The translations under genes were made by a program, and so were the position numbers. The notes under the pieces are model-generated. The model worked only from the letters and a program-made list of their open reading frames with translations. It had not been told where the DNA came from and did not search any database. Positions 1-9,638 of a DNA stretch of 35,157 nucleotides are shown here, one piece after another. Within the stretch, counting starts at the first letter, position 1. Each line of letters opens with the position of its first letter. This DNA comes from Paulinella micropora (lineage: Eukaryota > Cercozoa > Imbricatea > Euglyphida): positions 401,986 through 437,142 of the forward strand of contig BJOX01000347.1 in the NCBI GenBank assembly GCA_009731375.1. Reading direction: 5' to 3'.

Positions 1-2231
1 GAATAGAATTTAGCATTCCGCAGCACTCTTCTGCCCTCTTCTAAGGTCGGCAGAGGATTTCTCTCTTCCTCTAGCACCTTATTCACACGGGCATAATTGA
101 TCGTCAAACGCCATTCTCCTCCTGGCTTAGGGACGATTTTCGGTTGAGAGACAATTGGAGATGTAGATCTCTCAATAAAGTCCTCATTGAGCAACTGCCT
201 TACATTCTCCTCCGCTATCTTCGCCTCATGTATGCTCAAATTTGCCCTCCGTGGTGCCGGAGATGGCTCCGCACCCGGTATCTTGTAAATGACTGCAGTG
301 AAGTCCTCAGACTTTACACCACCTGCCCGAGGAGGGTCGAAAATTTCTCTATACACCTCCATCTTAGCTTTGAGAAGCTCTTTTTCTCTCTCCGTGCCCA
401 CTCCTTCTAGGATTTTCCGCGCCACCGCTTGGAAATCTTCCTCCGACATCTTGTTATTCTCCTTGAGGGGCGCTAAGTCCTCCTCCAAACTCATATCCTC
501 CTCCGACAAATCTTCTAGTCCCGTTCTTTCATACGTGACTGTGTCCGGCTCATCATCATGGCCAATTCCGACAAGCATATCAATAAGGTTCGCGTATTGT
601 ATCGGAGCCTTACGGGTGTAAAAGCTATCAAAGCATGTGAAGGCTTGAGGTATTAGTTTCAACTTGTCCTGGGCTCTGAGCTTCTGCTTGTAAGCACTGC
701 TCTGCTCACGAGACCCGAGTCGACAAGCCACCACTAATTGTTGCTTGCGGGAGGGCACCGGTATAGGATGATCAATAAGCCGGTCCCTTATCTCCTGTGC
801 CCATATCGCCTTCTCATTGTATGGCAGAATGACAGAGTACGGCTTGTTGCTCTCAAACAGAGTCCGTAAACACCTTTTCACTTCCGTTAATGAGCGCGGC
901 CAGGTGGGCACGTCACCCCAAAAGTTAGTGATAAAAGTTTTAATGTCATCCGCTGGAGTATCGGGGATACGCCCCTTCCTCCTTGGCACGAACGCCTCTC
1001 TCTTCTCATCTGACACCTTCGCGTGGTAACAGTAGCGATTAGTAATATGGACATCTGCACCGCCACCTTCTGCGAATCCGGCCAACGACGGGCACTGTTT
1101 CGCAACACATATTATCTCCTCATTACGCGCTACGACTAAGTCATCAATAGACTTTTTGTCCCATGCGGGAATCGTAACCGTATACGCCTGCATCTCCGTC
1201 TCCCAATTGTCGGTCCAGGACAGTTCGTCCGGCACTGTGACATAGGGGTGCACATAGGCTTCAGTTACCTCATGTACGAAGGCCAACTTTTTTATCTCCG
1301 TTGCTAGACTCAGCTCAAAAGCCTCGTAGGAGTCAGTAGCGGTCATTGGATTAATATCCTCCTCCTCTCCTCTCTTCACTCCATAAATTACCCGCCGTGC
1401 GGCGCAATCGATCACAGCCCCCATCGTAGCCAATTGGTCATACGACAGCAGGATTGAACCGTGGTAATCGGAGACAACATAGAGGTCCGCACGATATACT
1501 CGACTGGATGTCAATTTAAAAACTAATGTGACGATGCCAGTAATTTCTGTACGGCTGCCTACCCCTTTTAGGGTCCCCTTTGTTTTTCTAGTGTTTTTGT
1601 CCACCCATGCCCGGTGACCGTTTAAAAACTTCCGGCCGACAATATTAATATTCGCCATCGTATCATTACCAACTTTTAATGTGGTTTGTAAAGTTTCACA
1701 AAAGAGGTCAGTGTAGCATAGCGCGTCTGGTCTGTGTAAACTAGCCGCTAGCACATGAATTTTTTGTTCTAAGGTTTTGAGTCTAAGCTCAAGTTCCTTG
1801 TCCTCTTTTCGTTCCTCCTCCTTCCTCTCTAGCTTAGCCTCTCGAGTATCCGGGTCTTCCGGTATCTCGGGTGTCTGTGAGACAGAGTCTGGTACACTGA
1901 GTGTACATGTGTCTACAGTAGAGACTATTGAGTCCGTCGGCGGCGAAACGACCCGCTGTTTCTTTGCAGGCGAAGGCCCAGCATTCGGTTTCGGTTTCCT
2001 CTCCTCCATCGCCTTCTTCGCCTTCCTATTTGCATCATTTATCATATTAGCTCTCGAAGGATGGACTAGCAAATGCTTACCTTGAGGCTTTTGAGGCTGT
2101 GTGCCTTCAACTTCACGTCTAGGAGGTACGGGACTGATCGTATTCTGTTCAACAACAGCAGGCATAACCGTGACTGTCGGATTAAAAAGAACAGTGTTTT
2201 GTCCCCTTCTCCCTCTTCTCCTCCCGTCATT
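1..2231 (-). CDS. LTR-retrotransposon Pol frame (protease-like domain + N-terminal reverse transcriptase), partial
   Basis: An uninterrupted minus-strand frame of about 743 codons runs off the left edge. Near 1404-1456 it reads SILLSYDQLATMGAVIDC, which resembles the ILG-x-D-x-L...A-x-ID block that closes retroviral-type aspartic proteases of Ty3/gypsy elements. The catalytic Asp context about 50 residues upstream reads AWVDKNT (1590-1611) instead of the usual VDTGA. At 82-120 the frame reads EWRLTINYARVNK, the first conserved block of Ty3/gypsy reverse transcriptase. It is preceded by an IVSQPKIVPKPGG segment, also typical of the RT N terminus. The remaining RT, RNase H and integrase lie outside the window. 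The frame opens directly after a TAG at 2232-2234, one frame ahead (+1) of the Gag ORF; the first ATG is at 2165. I infer expression by frameshift or from that ATG. Absence of stops suggests a young copy. Confidence 0.85.
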
Positions 2232-3990
2232 CTAAGACTTCAATACGCTCACCTGGGTCGGTGCCAGCGTCTTGTTGGTCCCCACTCGCAGCGGCATATG
2301 CATGCTGGGGATAGTTGGAGCTGGAACTGGAGCTAGAGCTATTCCAGTATTCGCTTCCTCTGGGAGGGCGCGTTGGGGTCCTCGTTGGGGTCCAGCCTCC
2401 ACTTGGACGATAGCCCGTGTGGCCTCGACCTCCCCTTCCTCCTCCTCTTTGCGTTCCTCGGGACCCTCGAGACGATCCTCTCATTCCTCCTCCTCTTGTC
2501 GGCACCATAGGTCGGCCCTGTTGTTGTTCTTTCGCCTCCTTCTTCTGCATCTTCTCAAGGAAGGAAATGATGGCCCCGCGGAACTCCGCATCGTCGACCA
2601 TATTTGCACTCCACTTCCTCTCCTCCAACTCCTTCTTGTACATGAAGTATGTGCCCCTTCTGCTGCCTTTGAGCTCTCGCAAGAAGGTATTTCGCATCCT
2701 CACATCATCAGAGTCATGGCTGTATGGGCAGTTGCCTAAGCCAAGCTCTTGCTCCTTCTTGCACGTCATGTATGAGAAATAGCGGTAACAAGGTACCTTC
2801 TCATCTCTCCCTCTCTTCAGACCTGCCACCCGAGTTCCATGTGCTGCTTGGGCACCTACAACCCCCTGTGTCGTGGTACTGGAGAGTGACTCAGTGGCAG
2901 TGTCCGATTCGGAACACGCGTCGAGCACCTCCTTGAACAGGTCGTCCGGCTGAGTAGCCGCAACAGTCTTCTCGTATATATTGGTTTCCAAAAAGTCCCC
3001 CTTCTTCACCGCCTTGAAGGACGGACATGATTGTATGAGCCGTGCGAGCTTGCTCGGGTGTCTGGCACACAAAGCGCTCAAGAAGTACAGAATGATGGAC
3101 TTCCGGCTATAAAAGAGCCCGTACTTGGCGCTGACCTCCGTGAGGATCGCCGCCAACCTCGTGCTATCGCCTAACCCTGTGTTCACCTCTTGAAAAATTT
3201 CGAACCCAATCAAAGTACCAGTGCACAGGTGCTGATACCCATGAGTTTTAAAATATTGCAAGAGGACGGCAACTGGCACCGTGCATTGCAGGTCTGTGGT
3301 GGTCTTTCTAGCCGACACCACTCCCGCTCGCAACGTTTTGTATGCCGCTACATCAAACCCTTGTGTAAGGATTGATGGGTCCAACAAGGTGGACAACGCC
3401 TCATACTCTTGTGTTTCGTCCGTTGGATGCTGCTTCATAAAAGCATCTATCATTCGGAGCTTGTCACGAAGGCCAGCATCCGTATCCTTCTGACTCGCTG
3501 TCTCTGCATACAGCGTAAGAGCAGTTGGATCGGACTTGGTATATTTTTGGAAGGCCTGCATGATAGCCTGTCTGTCCTTCTTGTCGTTATTGTTGACAAT
3601 GACAGTGGTAGGCGCTGAGCCAGTCGTAGAGGCGGGAGGGGCTGCATGGGTTGGCGAGGCGAAACTAGGGGGAGACAGAAAAGTTCCAGAGGAAAGTGCC
3701 TGCCTTGTTGCCGTCGCCCTAGCCAATGCAATTTGTGCCTCCAACTCCTTCCTTTCTTTTTCTGTTGCTATATCCCTGATGTGCAGGTCTTGAGCATGAT
3801 GAAAGAATGACATGAGCTCGGCTGCCTTCCGAAGAAGCAGAGTTTTCTCCGCCATCTCCTTCTCTGTTGCTTTGTTAGTAGCAGGGAGTGCCTGCTTCGG
3901 CTCCAAGATCGTATGATCCTTCGTCTGAGCCCACCTCTTCCATGCATCGTCCTTTTGAAAGGCCGCATGCAGCTTTTTCAGCTTCGTCAC
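2227..3990 (-). CDS. Gag-like nucleocapsid ORF with CCCH zinc finger and RGG tail
   Basis: This 587-codon ORF precedes the Pol frame and takes the position of Gag. It has a charged N terminus, a mainly helical middle (residues 140-360) that could be the capsid region, and one Cys-Cys-Cys-His finger at residues 401-425 (spacing C-x8-C-x10-C-x3-H, nt 2716-2790). An RGG/Gly-Arg tract follows at about 495-540, then a Ser run. The usual Gag knuckle is C-x2-C-x4-H-x4-C, so a CCCH finger plus RGG would be an unusual RNA-binding solution. The annotated first codon is GTG. The frame is open from 4041 and overlaps the upstream ORF by 34 nt, so it may be entered by a -1 shift rather than its own start. 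It ends in TGA, with Pol in the +1 frame. Gag is inferred from position and composition; there is no clear sequence match. Confidence 0.7.
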   Translation of the reverse strand: MTKLKKLHAAFQKDDAWKRWAQTKDHTILEPKQALPATNKATEKEMAEKTLLLRKAAELMSFFHHAQDLHIRDIATEKERKELEAQIALARATATRQALSSGTFLSPPSFASPTHAAPPASTTGSAPTTVIVNNNDKKDRQAIMQAFQKYTKSDPTALTLYAETASQKDTDAGLRDKLRMIDAFMKQHPTDETQEYEALSTLLDPSILTQGFDVAAYKTLRAGVVSARKTTTDLQCTVPVAVLLQYFKTHGYQHLCTGTLIGFEIFQEVNTGLGDSTRLAAILTEVSAKYGLFYSRKSIILYFLSALCARHPSKLARLIQSCPSFKAVKKGDFLETNIYEKTVAATQPDDLFKEVLDACSESDTATESLSSTTTQGVVGAQAAHGTRVAGLKRGRDEKVPCYRYFSYMTCKKEQELGLGNCPYSHDSDDVRMRNTFLRELKGSRRGTYFMYKKELEERKWSANMVDDAEFRGAIISFLEKMQKKEAKEQQQGRPMVPTRGGGMRGSSRGSRGTQRGGGRGGRGHTGYRPSGGWTPTRTPTRPPRGSEYWNSSSSSSSSNYPQHAYAAASGDQQDAGTDPGERIEVLE

Positions 3991-4007
3991 CCCTCCGACT
4001 TCCCCTT

Positions 4008-4718
4008 CTATTTCCTGCAGGACTGGGTGAGTTTGCCAAAGTCAATTAACTTGGCCTCGATAAGTTTCAAAGGCACATCCATGACATTAAGCTGCCCTCG
4101 CAGGTTCTTGCCTTTAAACTCTCTTTCTCCCTTCTTTATTCCTTCGATGTCCTGACCAGGATCAAGCAACCTGACCAGTGCTCTGGTCCTCCATGGCAGC
4201 ACACTTTTCGCAGACTGGTACTCATAGAGTATAGCACACTCAAACACTCCACAAATGAGGTTGAGTAGCTCCAGTAAAGGCATTTGGTCCCCATATGAGA
4301 CATGTTGCACCTGTAACTGTGCACCGTCGTCTCTGAGGAATGCTGCAAGAGGCAGAGCTTGACTCGGGATGGGGTAACAGATATCCTCCTTTCTCAAGGG
4401 ATCTCCCCATCGAATCTCTGGGGGAATATATAGCCATTTACCGGCCTGCTGCTCCCCTATTTTCTTCTCAAACTCCTTCTTAGTTAGTTTGGCGTATTCG
4501 GCCACCCACTGATCTTCCTCCTCCTTCTTCTCCTTCTCCTCCTCCGTCATCATCGCTCCCTCATCTTGGACCTGGTCCATTGGATTGTCTGCTCCTCCTG
4601 TGTCAAAGGAAGGCCCTGCCAAATCCGTTTCGTCCCCTAGAGGGCCAACGAGCGTATTTACATCTTCTGGGGTTTGAGCACTCGCCCCTCCGTCATCCTC
4701 AGTCCATTCTTCAGACAT
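4008..4718 (-). CDS. First ORF of the LTR retrotransposon, unknown function
   Basis: This ATG-initiated ORF of 236 codons (ATG at 4716-4718) lies immediately upstream of the Gag-like ORF on the same strand. It has an acidic N-terminal half with a Glu/Lys-rich stretch (about residues 57-70), then a more globular half containing WLYIPPEIRWGDPLRKEDI and LLELLNLICGVFECAILYEY. I do not recognise a domain. It ends in TAG at 4008, and the Gag frame, open from 4041, overlaps its last 34 nt in the -1 frame. The two may therefore be parts of one polyprotein, or a single Gag split by an indel. A separate upstream ORF is not usual for Ty3/gypsy elements. It could be an N-terminal matrix-like part of Gag or an accessory protein. 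Confidence 0.6.
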   Translation of the reverse strand: MSEEWTEDDGGASAQTPEDVNTLVGPLGDETDLAGPSFDTGGADNPMDQVQDEGAMMTEEEKEKKEEEDQWVAEYAKLTKKEFEKKIGEQQAGKWLYIPPEIRWGDPLRKEDICYPIPSQALPLAAFLRDDGAQLQVQHVSYGDQMPLLELLNLICGVFECAILYEYQSAKSVLPWRTRALVRLLDPGQDIEGIKKGEREFKGKNLRGQLNVMDVPLKLIEAKLIDFGKLTQSCRK

Positions 4719-4855
4719 GGTCGCTGGGGGAATATGAGTGGGACAGAGCTGATTCTACCCCGTATTTGCTCTGTTCGTCTCTGGGGAACGAATAGAGAGA
4801 AAAGATGAAAAGATAGTATAGAGAGAGAGTGTCTCACCTCTATGTCTTATGTGTG

Positions 4856-4886
<31 letters not shown>

Positions 4887-5690
4887 TTTTTTGTGAGAAA
4901 GAAGTAGTCTGTACGACTTTCTCTGAAAATTTGATCTCCTTCTCCACTCCTCTTCTCTTTTGCTCTTTTTGTTGTTGTATCTGTTATGATGTACTAGGAC
5001 CTACGTACAGATAGTGTCAAAGAGGCTTGAGAAGCACTCCTTGAGAAGTCGACTTGTCGTCTGATAGGTGTTCAGACCTACTTTCGAAAAACAGTCAGAG
5101 ATTTGCAAAAATACTCTGATGTGTGTGACTTGAGATGCAACTAAGTGCACAGACTTGAGAGGGAGAGTACTAGGCTTGTGTCCTTCAAGTTTGTTTGTCA
5201 CTGTGAGTGTTTGTTCGTACGTCTGTTGACTTACTCTGTCTCTGCATCAAGGGAGAGGAGAACAGAAAAGATGTTTGCTATCTGCCTCAAGGGAGAACAG
5301 GGAGAAAGGCTGTGGAGAGGGTACTGGGACACCTACTCACAAACGCCTAGACGTATTGTTTTGCAAAAGAGCTTGTGTGGGGATGTGTTGGAGTATTTCT
5401 TGTTTGAGTCTGCCTACTCAATGGAGATAGGTCAGCCCAAATTTTCCTTCTGCCGTCAAAGGACAAGCCAGAAAAGAAATCAGCCGTGTGCTGGTGACTC
5501 CAATGTTAAAATCCCAGAAGATAGCTCGTTAAAAAATCGGTAATACAACCAAACACAAATCTCCAAAGGAGAATGATGTCTCGTTATATTAGCTCAGTGA
5601 AACCGCACAAAAGAAAGCGGCAACAGACCAAGGTTAAAATGGCATTAGGTCAAATCCGGCCAAACGATATTGAAATAATGGGAAGAAACT
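4719..5690 (-). other. Leader / possible 5' LTR region of the retrotransposon
   Basis: No convincing coding sequence. On the element's strand this is upstream of its first ORF, where a leader, primer-binding site and 5' LTR would be expected. It contains a (GT)n run followed by a T run at 4851-4892. At 5502-5489 the minus strand reads TGGAGTCACCAGC shortly after ...TTTTAACA, which has the form of an LTR end (..CA) and a primer-binding site (TGG..). The second LTR lies outside the window, so LTR ends cannot be tested here. Confidence 0.3.
4851..4892. repeat. (GT)n followed by T homopolymer
   Basis: About 10 GT units run into 23 T residues. Seen from the retrotransposon strand this is an A run followed by (CA)n in the leader upstream of the first ORF. 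Confidence 0.95.
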
Positions 5691-5757
5691 AGGTGCACCT
5701 GACACAAAAAAGTGTATTTTTTACCGGCTATCCGGGGGGTGATGCCTACATGACGCA

Positions 5758-6110
5758 TAGCGGATACTGCGGCTGCACCGGTATGTATTGTGCAATCCAT
5801 GCATGCTACATGCACATCCGCTAAGTCTGCAGAGACACTGAATGAAATCTAAGTAGATATGATGATTTTTACATTAAATCTAGCTTTTCTTGTTACTTAT
5901 TAGCTTTTTCTGGCCTCTGGTGGCACCTGCCAGCCAAATAGCGGATAGCTGCACCGGTATAGTGCAATCCATGCATGCTACATGCACATCCGCTAAGCCT
6001 GCAGAGACACCGAATGAAATATAAGTAGATATGATGATTCTTACATTAAATCTAGCTTTTCTTGTTACTTATTAGCTTTTTCTAGCCTCTGATGGCACCT
6101 GCCAGCCACA
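5758..6110. repeat. Tandem direct repeat, two copies of about 181 bp
   Basis: The segment starting TAGCGGATA at 5758 recurs from about 5939 to 6110. Both copies carry GCACCGGTAT, CAATCCATGCATGCTACATG and a closing TGGCACCTGCCAGCCA. They differ by a few substitutions and a short indel near the start (ACTGCGGCTG against GCTG). There is no ORF in it. It may be a short satellite or a remnant of a mobile element. The segment ends near a G-run/gap at 6161-6200. Confidence 0.9.
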
Positions 6111-6177
6111 CTTCAGCCTCAAAAACACATCCTGTACATGCAGATAGAGTGGAGTCGGCAGGGGGGGGGGGGGGGGG

Positions 6178-6187
6178 NNNNNNNNNN
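6178..6187. other. Assembly gap in a G homopolymer
   Basis: Ten N lie between G runs of about 17 and 15 bases. The true length of the G tract is unknown. Confidence 0.95.
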
Positions 6188-6305
6188 GGGGGGGGGGGGG
6201 GAGGGAAGGAAGGAGGAAGAATAGCAGTCTGAAACGATGTTGTTGCCGCGCGCAGGCAGCTAGCGAGAAAGAGAGTCACCATGCGCAGGGAAAAACTCAG
6301 GCGAA

Positions 6306-7811
6306 TCAGTCTGACATGTCGTCCGACCCTTCGGATGATTCCTCTTCAGCAGCGAAGGCATCGCAAAATACACATCCTGCGAACTCGCTGTCGCCCGGGG
6401 CCCATGGATTAGGATGATTGCAGCGGGTGCAGTGCCAGCGTGGGGTGGGATCTTCGTAATCGCTGCCACCATCTTCCTCTGCATCACTTTCCTCGTAGTT
6501 GACGCCTTTCGCTGCAGCGCGCTGTTGCCTCTTTGACTCTACCGCGCGCTGAGAAGATGAAGATTGTGAAGCAGACTGCTTGTCCGCGCCCTTCTTTGCT
6601 CCCTTCTTTGCGCCCTTCCGTCCGCCCTTCTTAGCAGCTTGACTGCTGGCCGCTGCGCTGGAAGATGGCACGCTGTCGGGCGCTTCCGCCATGTGATCCT
6701 CGAGCCTCTTCCTCAAGTCCGCTACGGTGCCATCCGGGGAAAGCCCCAGCTCTCTGCAAAGCTCCGGTAGCCGTCCCTTGCGCAATCCAGAAAAATTGCT
6801 TTTCTTCGCTTTCTTGGTTCGGGAACGCTGGCTGGCGAGTTTTTTGGCCGCTGCGCTGGAAGATGGCACGCTGTCAGGCGCTTCCGCCATGTGATCCTCG
6901 AGCCTCTTCCTCAAGTCCGCTACGGTGCCATCCGGGGAAAGCCCCAGCTCTCTGCAAAGCTCCGGTAGCCGTCCCTTGCGCAATCCAGAAAAATTGCTTT
7001 TCTTCGCTTTCTTGGTTCGGGAACGCTGGCTGGCGAGTTTTTTGGCCGCTGCGCTGGAAGATGGCACGCTGTCAGGCGCTTCCGCCATGTGATCCTCGAG
7101 CCTCTTCCTCAAGTCCGCTACGGTGCCATCCGGGGAAAGCCCCAGCTCTCTGCAAAGCTCCGGTAGCCGTCCCTTGCGCAATCCAGAAAAATTGCTTTTC
7201 TTCGCTTTCTTGGTTCGGGAACGCTGGCTGGCGAGTTTCTTGAAGTATGCGATCTTCTGTTTCCGCGTCATTTCGGCCGTCGCGCCAGACTGCACGTGGA
7301 CTGTGCCCACACTGTGCCCGCGTCCCTTCCTCGATAAACACTGCTCGCCAGCTGACTTGTAGCGCTGCGTGCAAAGCTCGCACCTTGAACCGGCCAGAAA
7401 GTCAGGGCCCATGTCCAGGACAACGCGGTCAGCATCGTTTGCAAGGCTAGTGACTGCGCCATACGCAACGCCGCTAATAAACTTCTTCCCGGTGATGAGG
7501 GTGTCCTGTGAGTACCGAAACGAACGCATGTTGCGATTCCCCCAGGAACTGATCTTGCGAGGTTCGCATTTGTTCTCTTCTACCCACCTCGCTATCATGT
7601 CTGCTTCATGTCCGTAGAACCTGTTGTTGTCGTACCCAGGACCTGCCGCTGATTCCAGCCACTCCTCCACAAGCATGAATCCGCGGCCCTGCTCAATCTG
7701 GTCTTTTTGAAAGACCTTTGTGAACTTTCTCTTAGCCCCGTCACAAGGGTTCCAAGCATGGAATGCACAGAGCATATCAGAGCTTATGTTCACACCATAC
7801 TTATCGTTGTA
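6306..7811 (-). CDS. 3' exon of a SAP-repeat, zinc-finger protein gene
   Basis: Long minus-strand exon of about 500 codons ending in TGA. It has a conserved-looking N-terminal part (AFHAWNPCDGAKRKF, then CELC...C motifs). It then has three repeats of 66 residues, each with a basic KKAKKSNF stretch followed by LRKGRLPELCRELGLSPDG...LRKRLEDH, which matches the SAP DNA-binding motif. Next come a Lys/Gly-rich basic segment, an acidic segment, and a W-x-C-x2-C...C-x2-C finger like RanBP2-type zinc fingers. SAP motifs bind AT-rich or scaffold DNA, so a nuclear DNA-binding role is plausible. An AG acceptor (AATCGCAG) just before 7811 suggests the exon starts there, but I could not find a phase-compatible donor in the preceding exon. 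The N-terminal part could be a transposase-like domain, which I cannot establish. Confidence 0.7.
   Translation of the reverse strand, partial: YNDKYGVNISSDMLCAFHAWNPCDGAKRKFTKVFQKDQIEQGRGFMLVEEWLESAAGPGYDNNRFYGHEADMIARWVEENKCEPRKISSWGNRNMRSFRYSQDTLITGKKFISGVAYGAVTSLANDADRVVLDMGPDFLAGSRCELCTQRYKSAGEQCLSRKGRGHSVGTVHVQSGATAEMTRKQKIAYFKKLASQRSRTKKAKKSNFSGLRKGRLPELCRELGLSPDGTVADLRKRLEDHMAEAPDSVPSSSAAAKKLASQRSRTKKAKKSNFSGLRKGRLPELCRELGLSPDGTVADLRKRLEDHMAEAPDSVPSSSAAAKKLASQRSRTKKAKKSNFSGLRKGRLPELCRELGLSPDGTVADLRKRLEDHMAEAPDSVPSSSAAASSQAAKKGGRKGAKKGAKKGADKQSASQSSSSQRAVESKRQQRAAAKGVNYEESDAEEDGGSDYEDPTPRWHCTRCNHPNPWAPGDSEFAGCVFCDAFAAEEESSEGSDDMSD
6648..7241 (-). repeat. Three in-frame 198-bp tandem repeats encoding SAP motifs
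   Basis: The unit starting GGCCGCTGCGCTGGAAGATG occurs at 6648, 6846 and 7044, with an exact period of 198 bp (66 codons). The copies are almost identical even at synonymous positions; one visible change is TCGGGCG/TCAGGCG early in the unit. This points to very recent amplification or gene conversion. Confidence 0.95.
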
Positions 7812-7817
7812 CTGCGA

Positions 7818-9638
7818 TTAAGAAAAAATGAACGCATAATTCTGAAAATCGCCTCCACCGTCGCCGGTGCGAGTGATGGGACCGGGAAAAGAAGAAATCT
7901 CGCCGCTGCCCCCGGCTGTCTTGCTCCGCAAGTGATAGTCCCAGCAGTAACGTGTGGTCGCGCCGGTGTGCTCGACCATCATGATATTATGTATGTACTC
8001 GTACTGTATCTGGCCATCTGCACGGCGGGTGACCACGGTAAATAGAAGATCATTCATCTTGCAGCCGGTTTCCGAGTACCAAGATATATAGTCCTGGTAT
8101 ATGACACACTCTCCGCTCCCAGCCACCAAGAAATCTACTTTGGCCTGGATGTAGCTGCGACATGCAAACACAACGCAAGTAGATCATGAGCAGCGGAGAT
8201 AGCATTTGGAAAGTGCATAGAAGATAGTACCTGCGCTGGGCCTGGTATTGGTCGTCGTGCCGTTGGCAGCGTACCAGCTTAGCTTTCAGTCGCTGGATTA
8301 GCTTGAGGTTTTGCTTCCCTTCAGGCTTTGCCTGTTCCCGTTTGAGCTCAGCTTTCCACCGCTCCCAGTTGTCATGCCAACGACAAGGAACAGTCTTCGT
8401 AACGCAGTGAAACTGGATGTTCTCTTCCTTTAGAATTTTCTGCACTGTCGGCCGACTACGTGGCCTGTAGAAGTGACGGCATGTGGAACCGCAATGGCCA
8501 CCACAAACGAATGCTTCTGCATTTGCAGTCGCCCACTCGGTGCCTTGCAGGAAATAAAGCAAATTAGTGATATTCCCTGACTCCGCAACCATTTGTTTGT
8601 AGATGTTGGGGAAGAATTCAGTTCTGTAAGCTTCGTGGAAGGAGTCCAATGTCCCGTACCAGTATATAGCGCTTCCCGACCTGATTTAGCTCCCATGTTC
8701 TCCAGAACAACTTTGGCAGTAGTTTTCCTTTCAAGCGGACTTATAGTCTCACGTGTATCATCTGTCGTCCTCCTTTGATCAAAGATATCGATCTTTTCAG
8801 CCTTTTGCCCCTTGTCACGTGCAATCTCAACCTTCTTCTGCATAACGAGTGCTTTAGCATGCCTATCGCTTACTGAAGTAAAGAATGTCTGGAACTCACG
8901 CGCAGTCATTTTGCCCCTGAGCTTGCCGATTACGGTCTGCTTGTGAGCTGATCGCGTCGGCATCTCACGGACGATCTCGTTGATAGCGTTAGCAGCTGCA
9001 GCCTGCGCCTTGTTAGTTTCTAGCAAGGCGCTGTTTTTTGGAAATTTTGCTCGCCGTTGACTAGACAACAGCATGGCTTGAAGCTCTTCATCTGAAGGAA
9101 ACTCTGCCTCCACGACCTGAACTGCGCGTTTACGTGCCTGATAGTCCCTGCTTTTCTTTAGTCTCTTAGCGTGCTCTGCTGATACAATCTTTTCGTCGAT
9201 TCGTGCTCTCGAATGTCCGCTTCCATACGTATATAATGAACAAACAGAAGGCTGACTTGAGCCGTCCGACCCCGATGAGGTAGAACATGATGAGCTTAAT
9301 ATATGCAGCTCGTGTTCGGCGTGAGTTAGACTAGAGACGGACGAGGAGTACGCACCAACGTCAGCAACTCTTTTCTGCTGACGAGCTAACTTTTCTGCTT
9401 TATCCCTGACACAAAAAACCATCACAGCGAGAACATTTGTGCTGGAAGGAGTAAAAGCATAGATCTGTAAATTTTACCTATGTTGGGACCGCAAAACAGG
9501 TGATGAGTGAGGAGGCAACTGTATATATATGTATGAAGATAGCACAAGTGCCTGTGACCTTGCAGCTTTACCCTTTGCCAGGCTGATTGCTGCCGCACTT
9601 GGCCCTGTTGCCAGGTCGGCCTTGATAGGGAAAGACAT
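7818..9638 (-). CDS. Upstream exons of the SAP-repeat gene (unknown function)
   Basis: Exon 1 runs 9638-9478 from ATG (MSFPIKADLATGPSAAAISL) to donor AG|GTAAAA. Exon 2 runs 9405-8232 after TGTGTCAG|GGATAAAG; the junction reads ...RSQH-R-DKAEKLARQQ with consistent phase. Donor CGCAG|GTACTA leads through a 77-bp intron to exon 3 from 8154 (GTCGCAG|CTACATCC). Exon 3 encodes an open segment until TAA at about 7818. Inside exon 2 the coding frame switches near 8660-8690, from ...VVLENMGAKSG to AIYWYGTLDSFHEAYRTEFF, a one-base frame change without splice sites. The N-terminal half is Lys/Arg/Ala rich; the exon 2-3 region has Cys/His residues (CGGHCGSTCRHF). I infer that it joins the downstream SAP exon because strand, spacing and open frame agree. 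With a frame change and an unresolved last intron, this could be a pseudogene or contain sequence errors. Confidence 0.5.

Noticed and set aside
2272-2936. Plus-strand ORFs of 70-155 codons opposite the Gag-like ORF
   Set aside because: They are antisense shadows of a GC-biased coding region; Ser/Arg/Pro-rich products with no domain.
6665-7243. 192-codon plus-strand ORF with threefold repeats
   Set aside because: It is the antisense of the SAP repeats; its repetition follows from the 198-bp DNA repeat.
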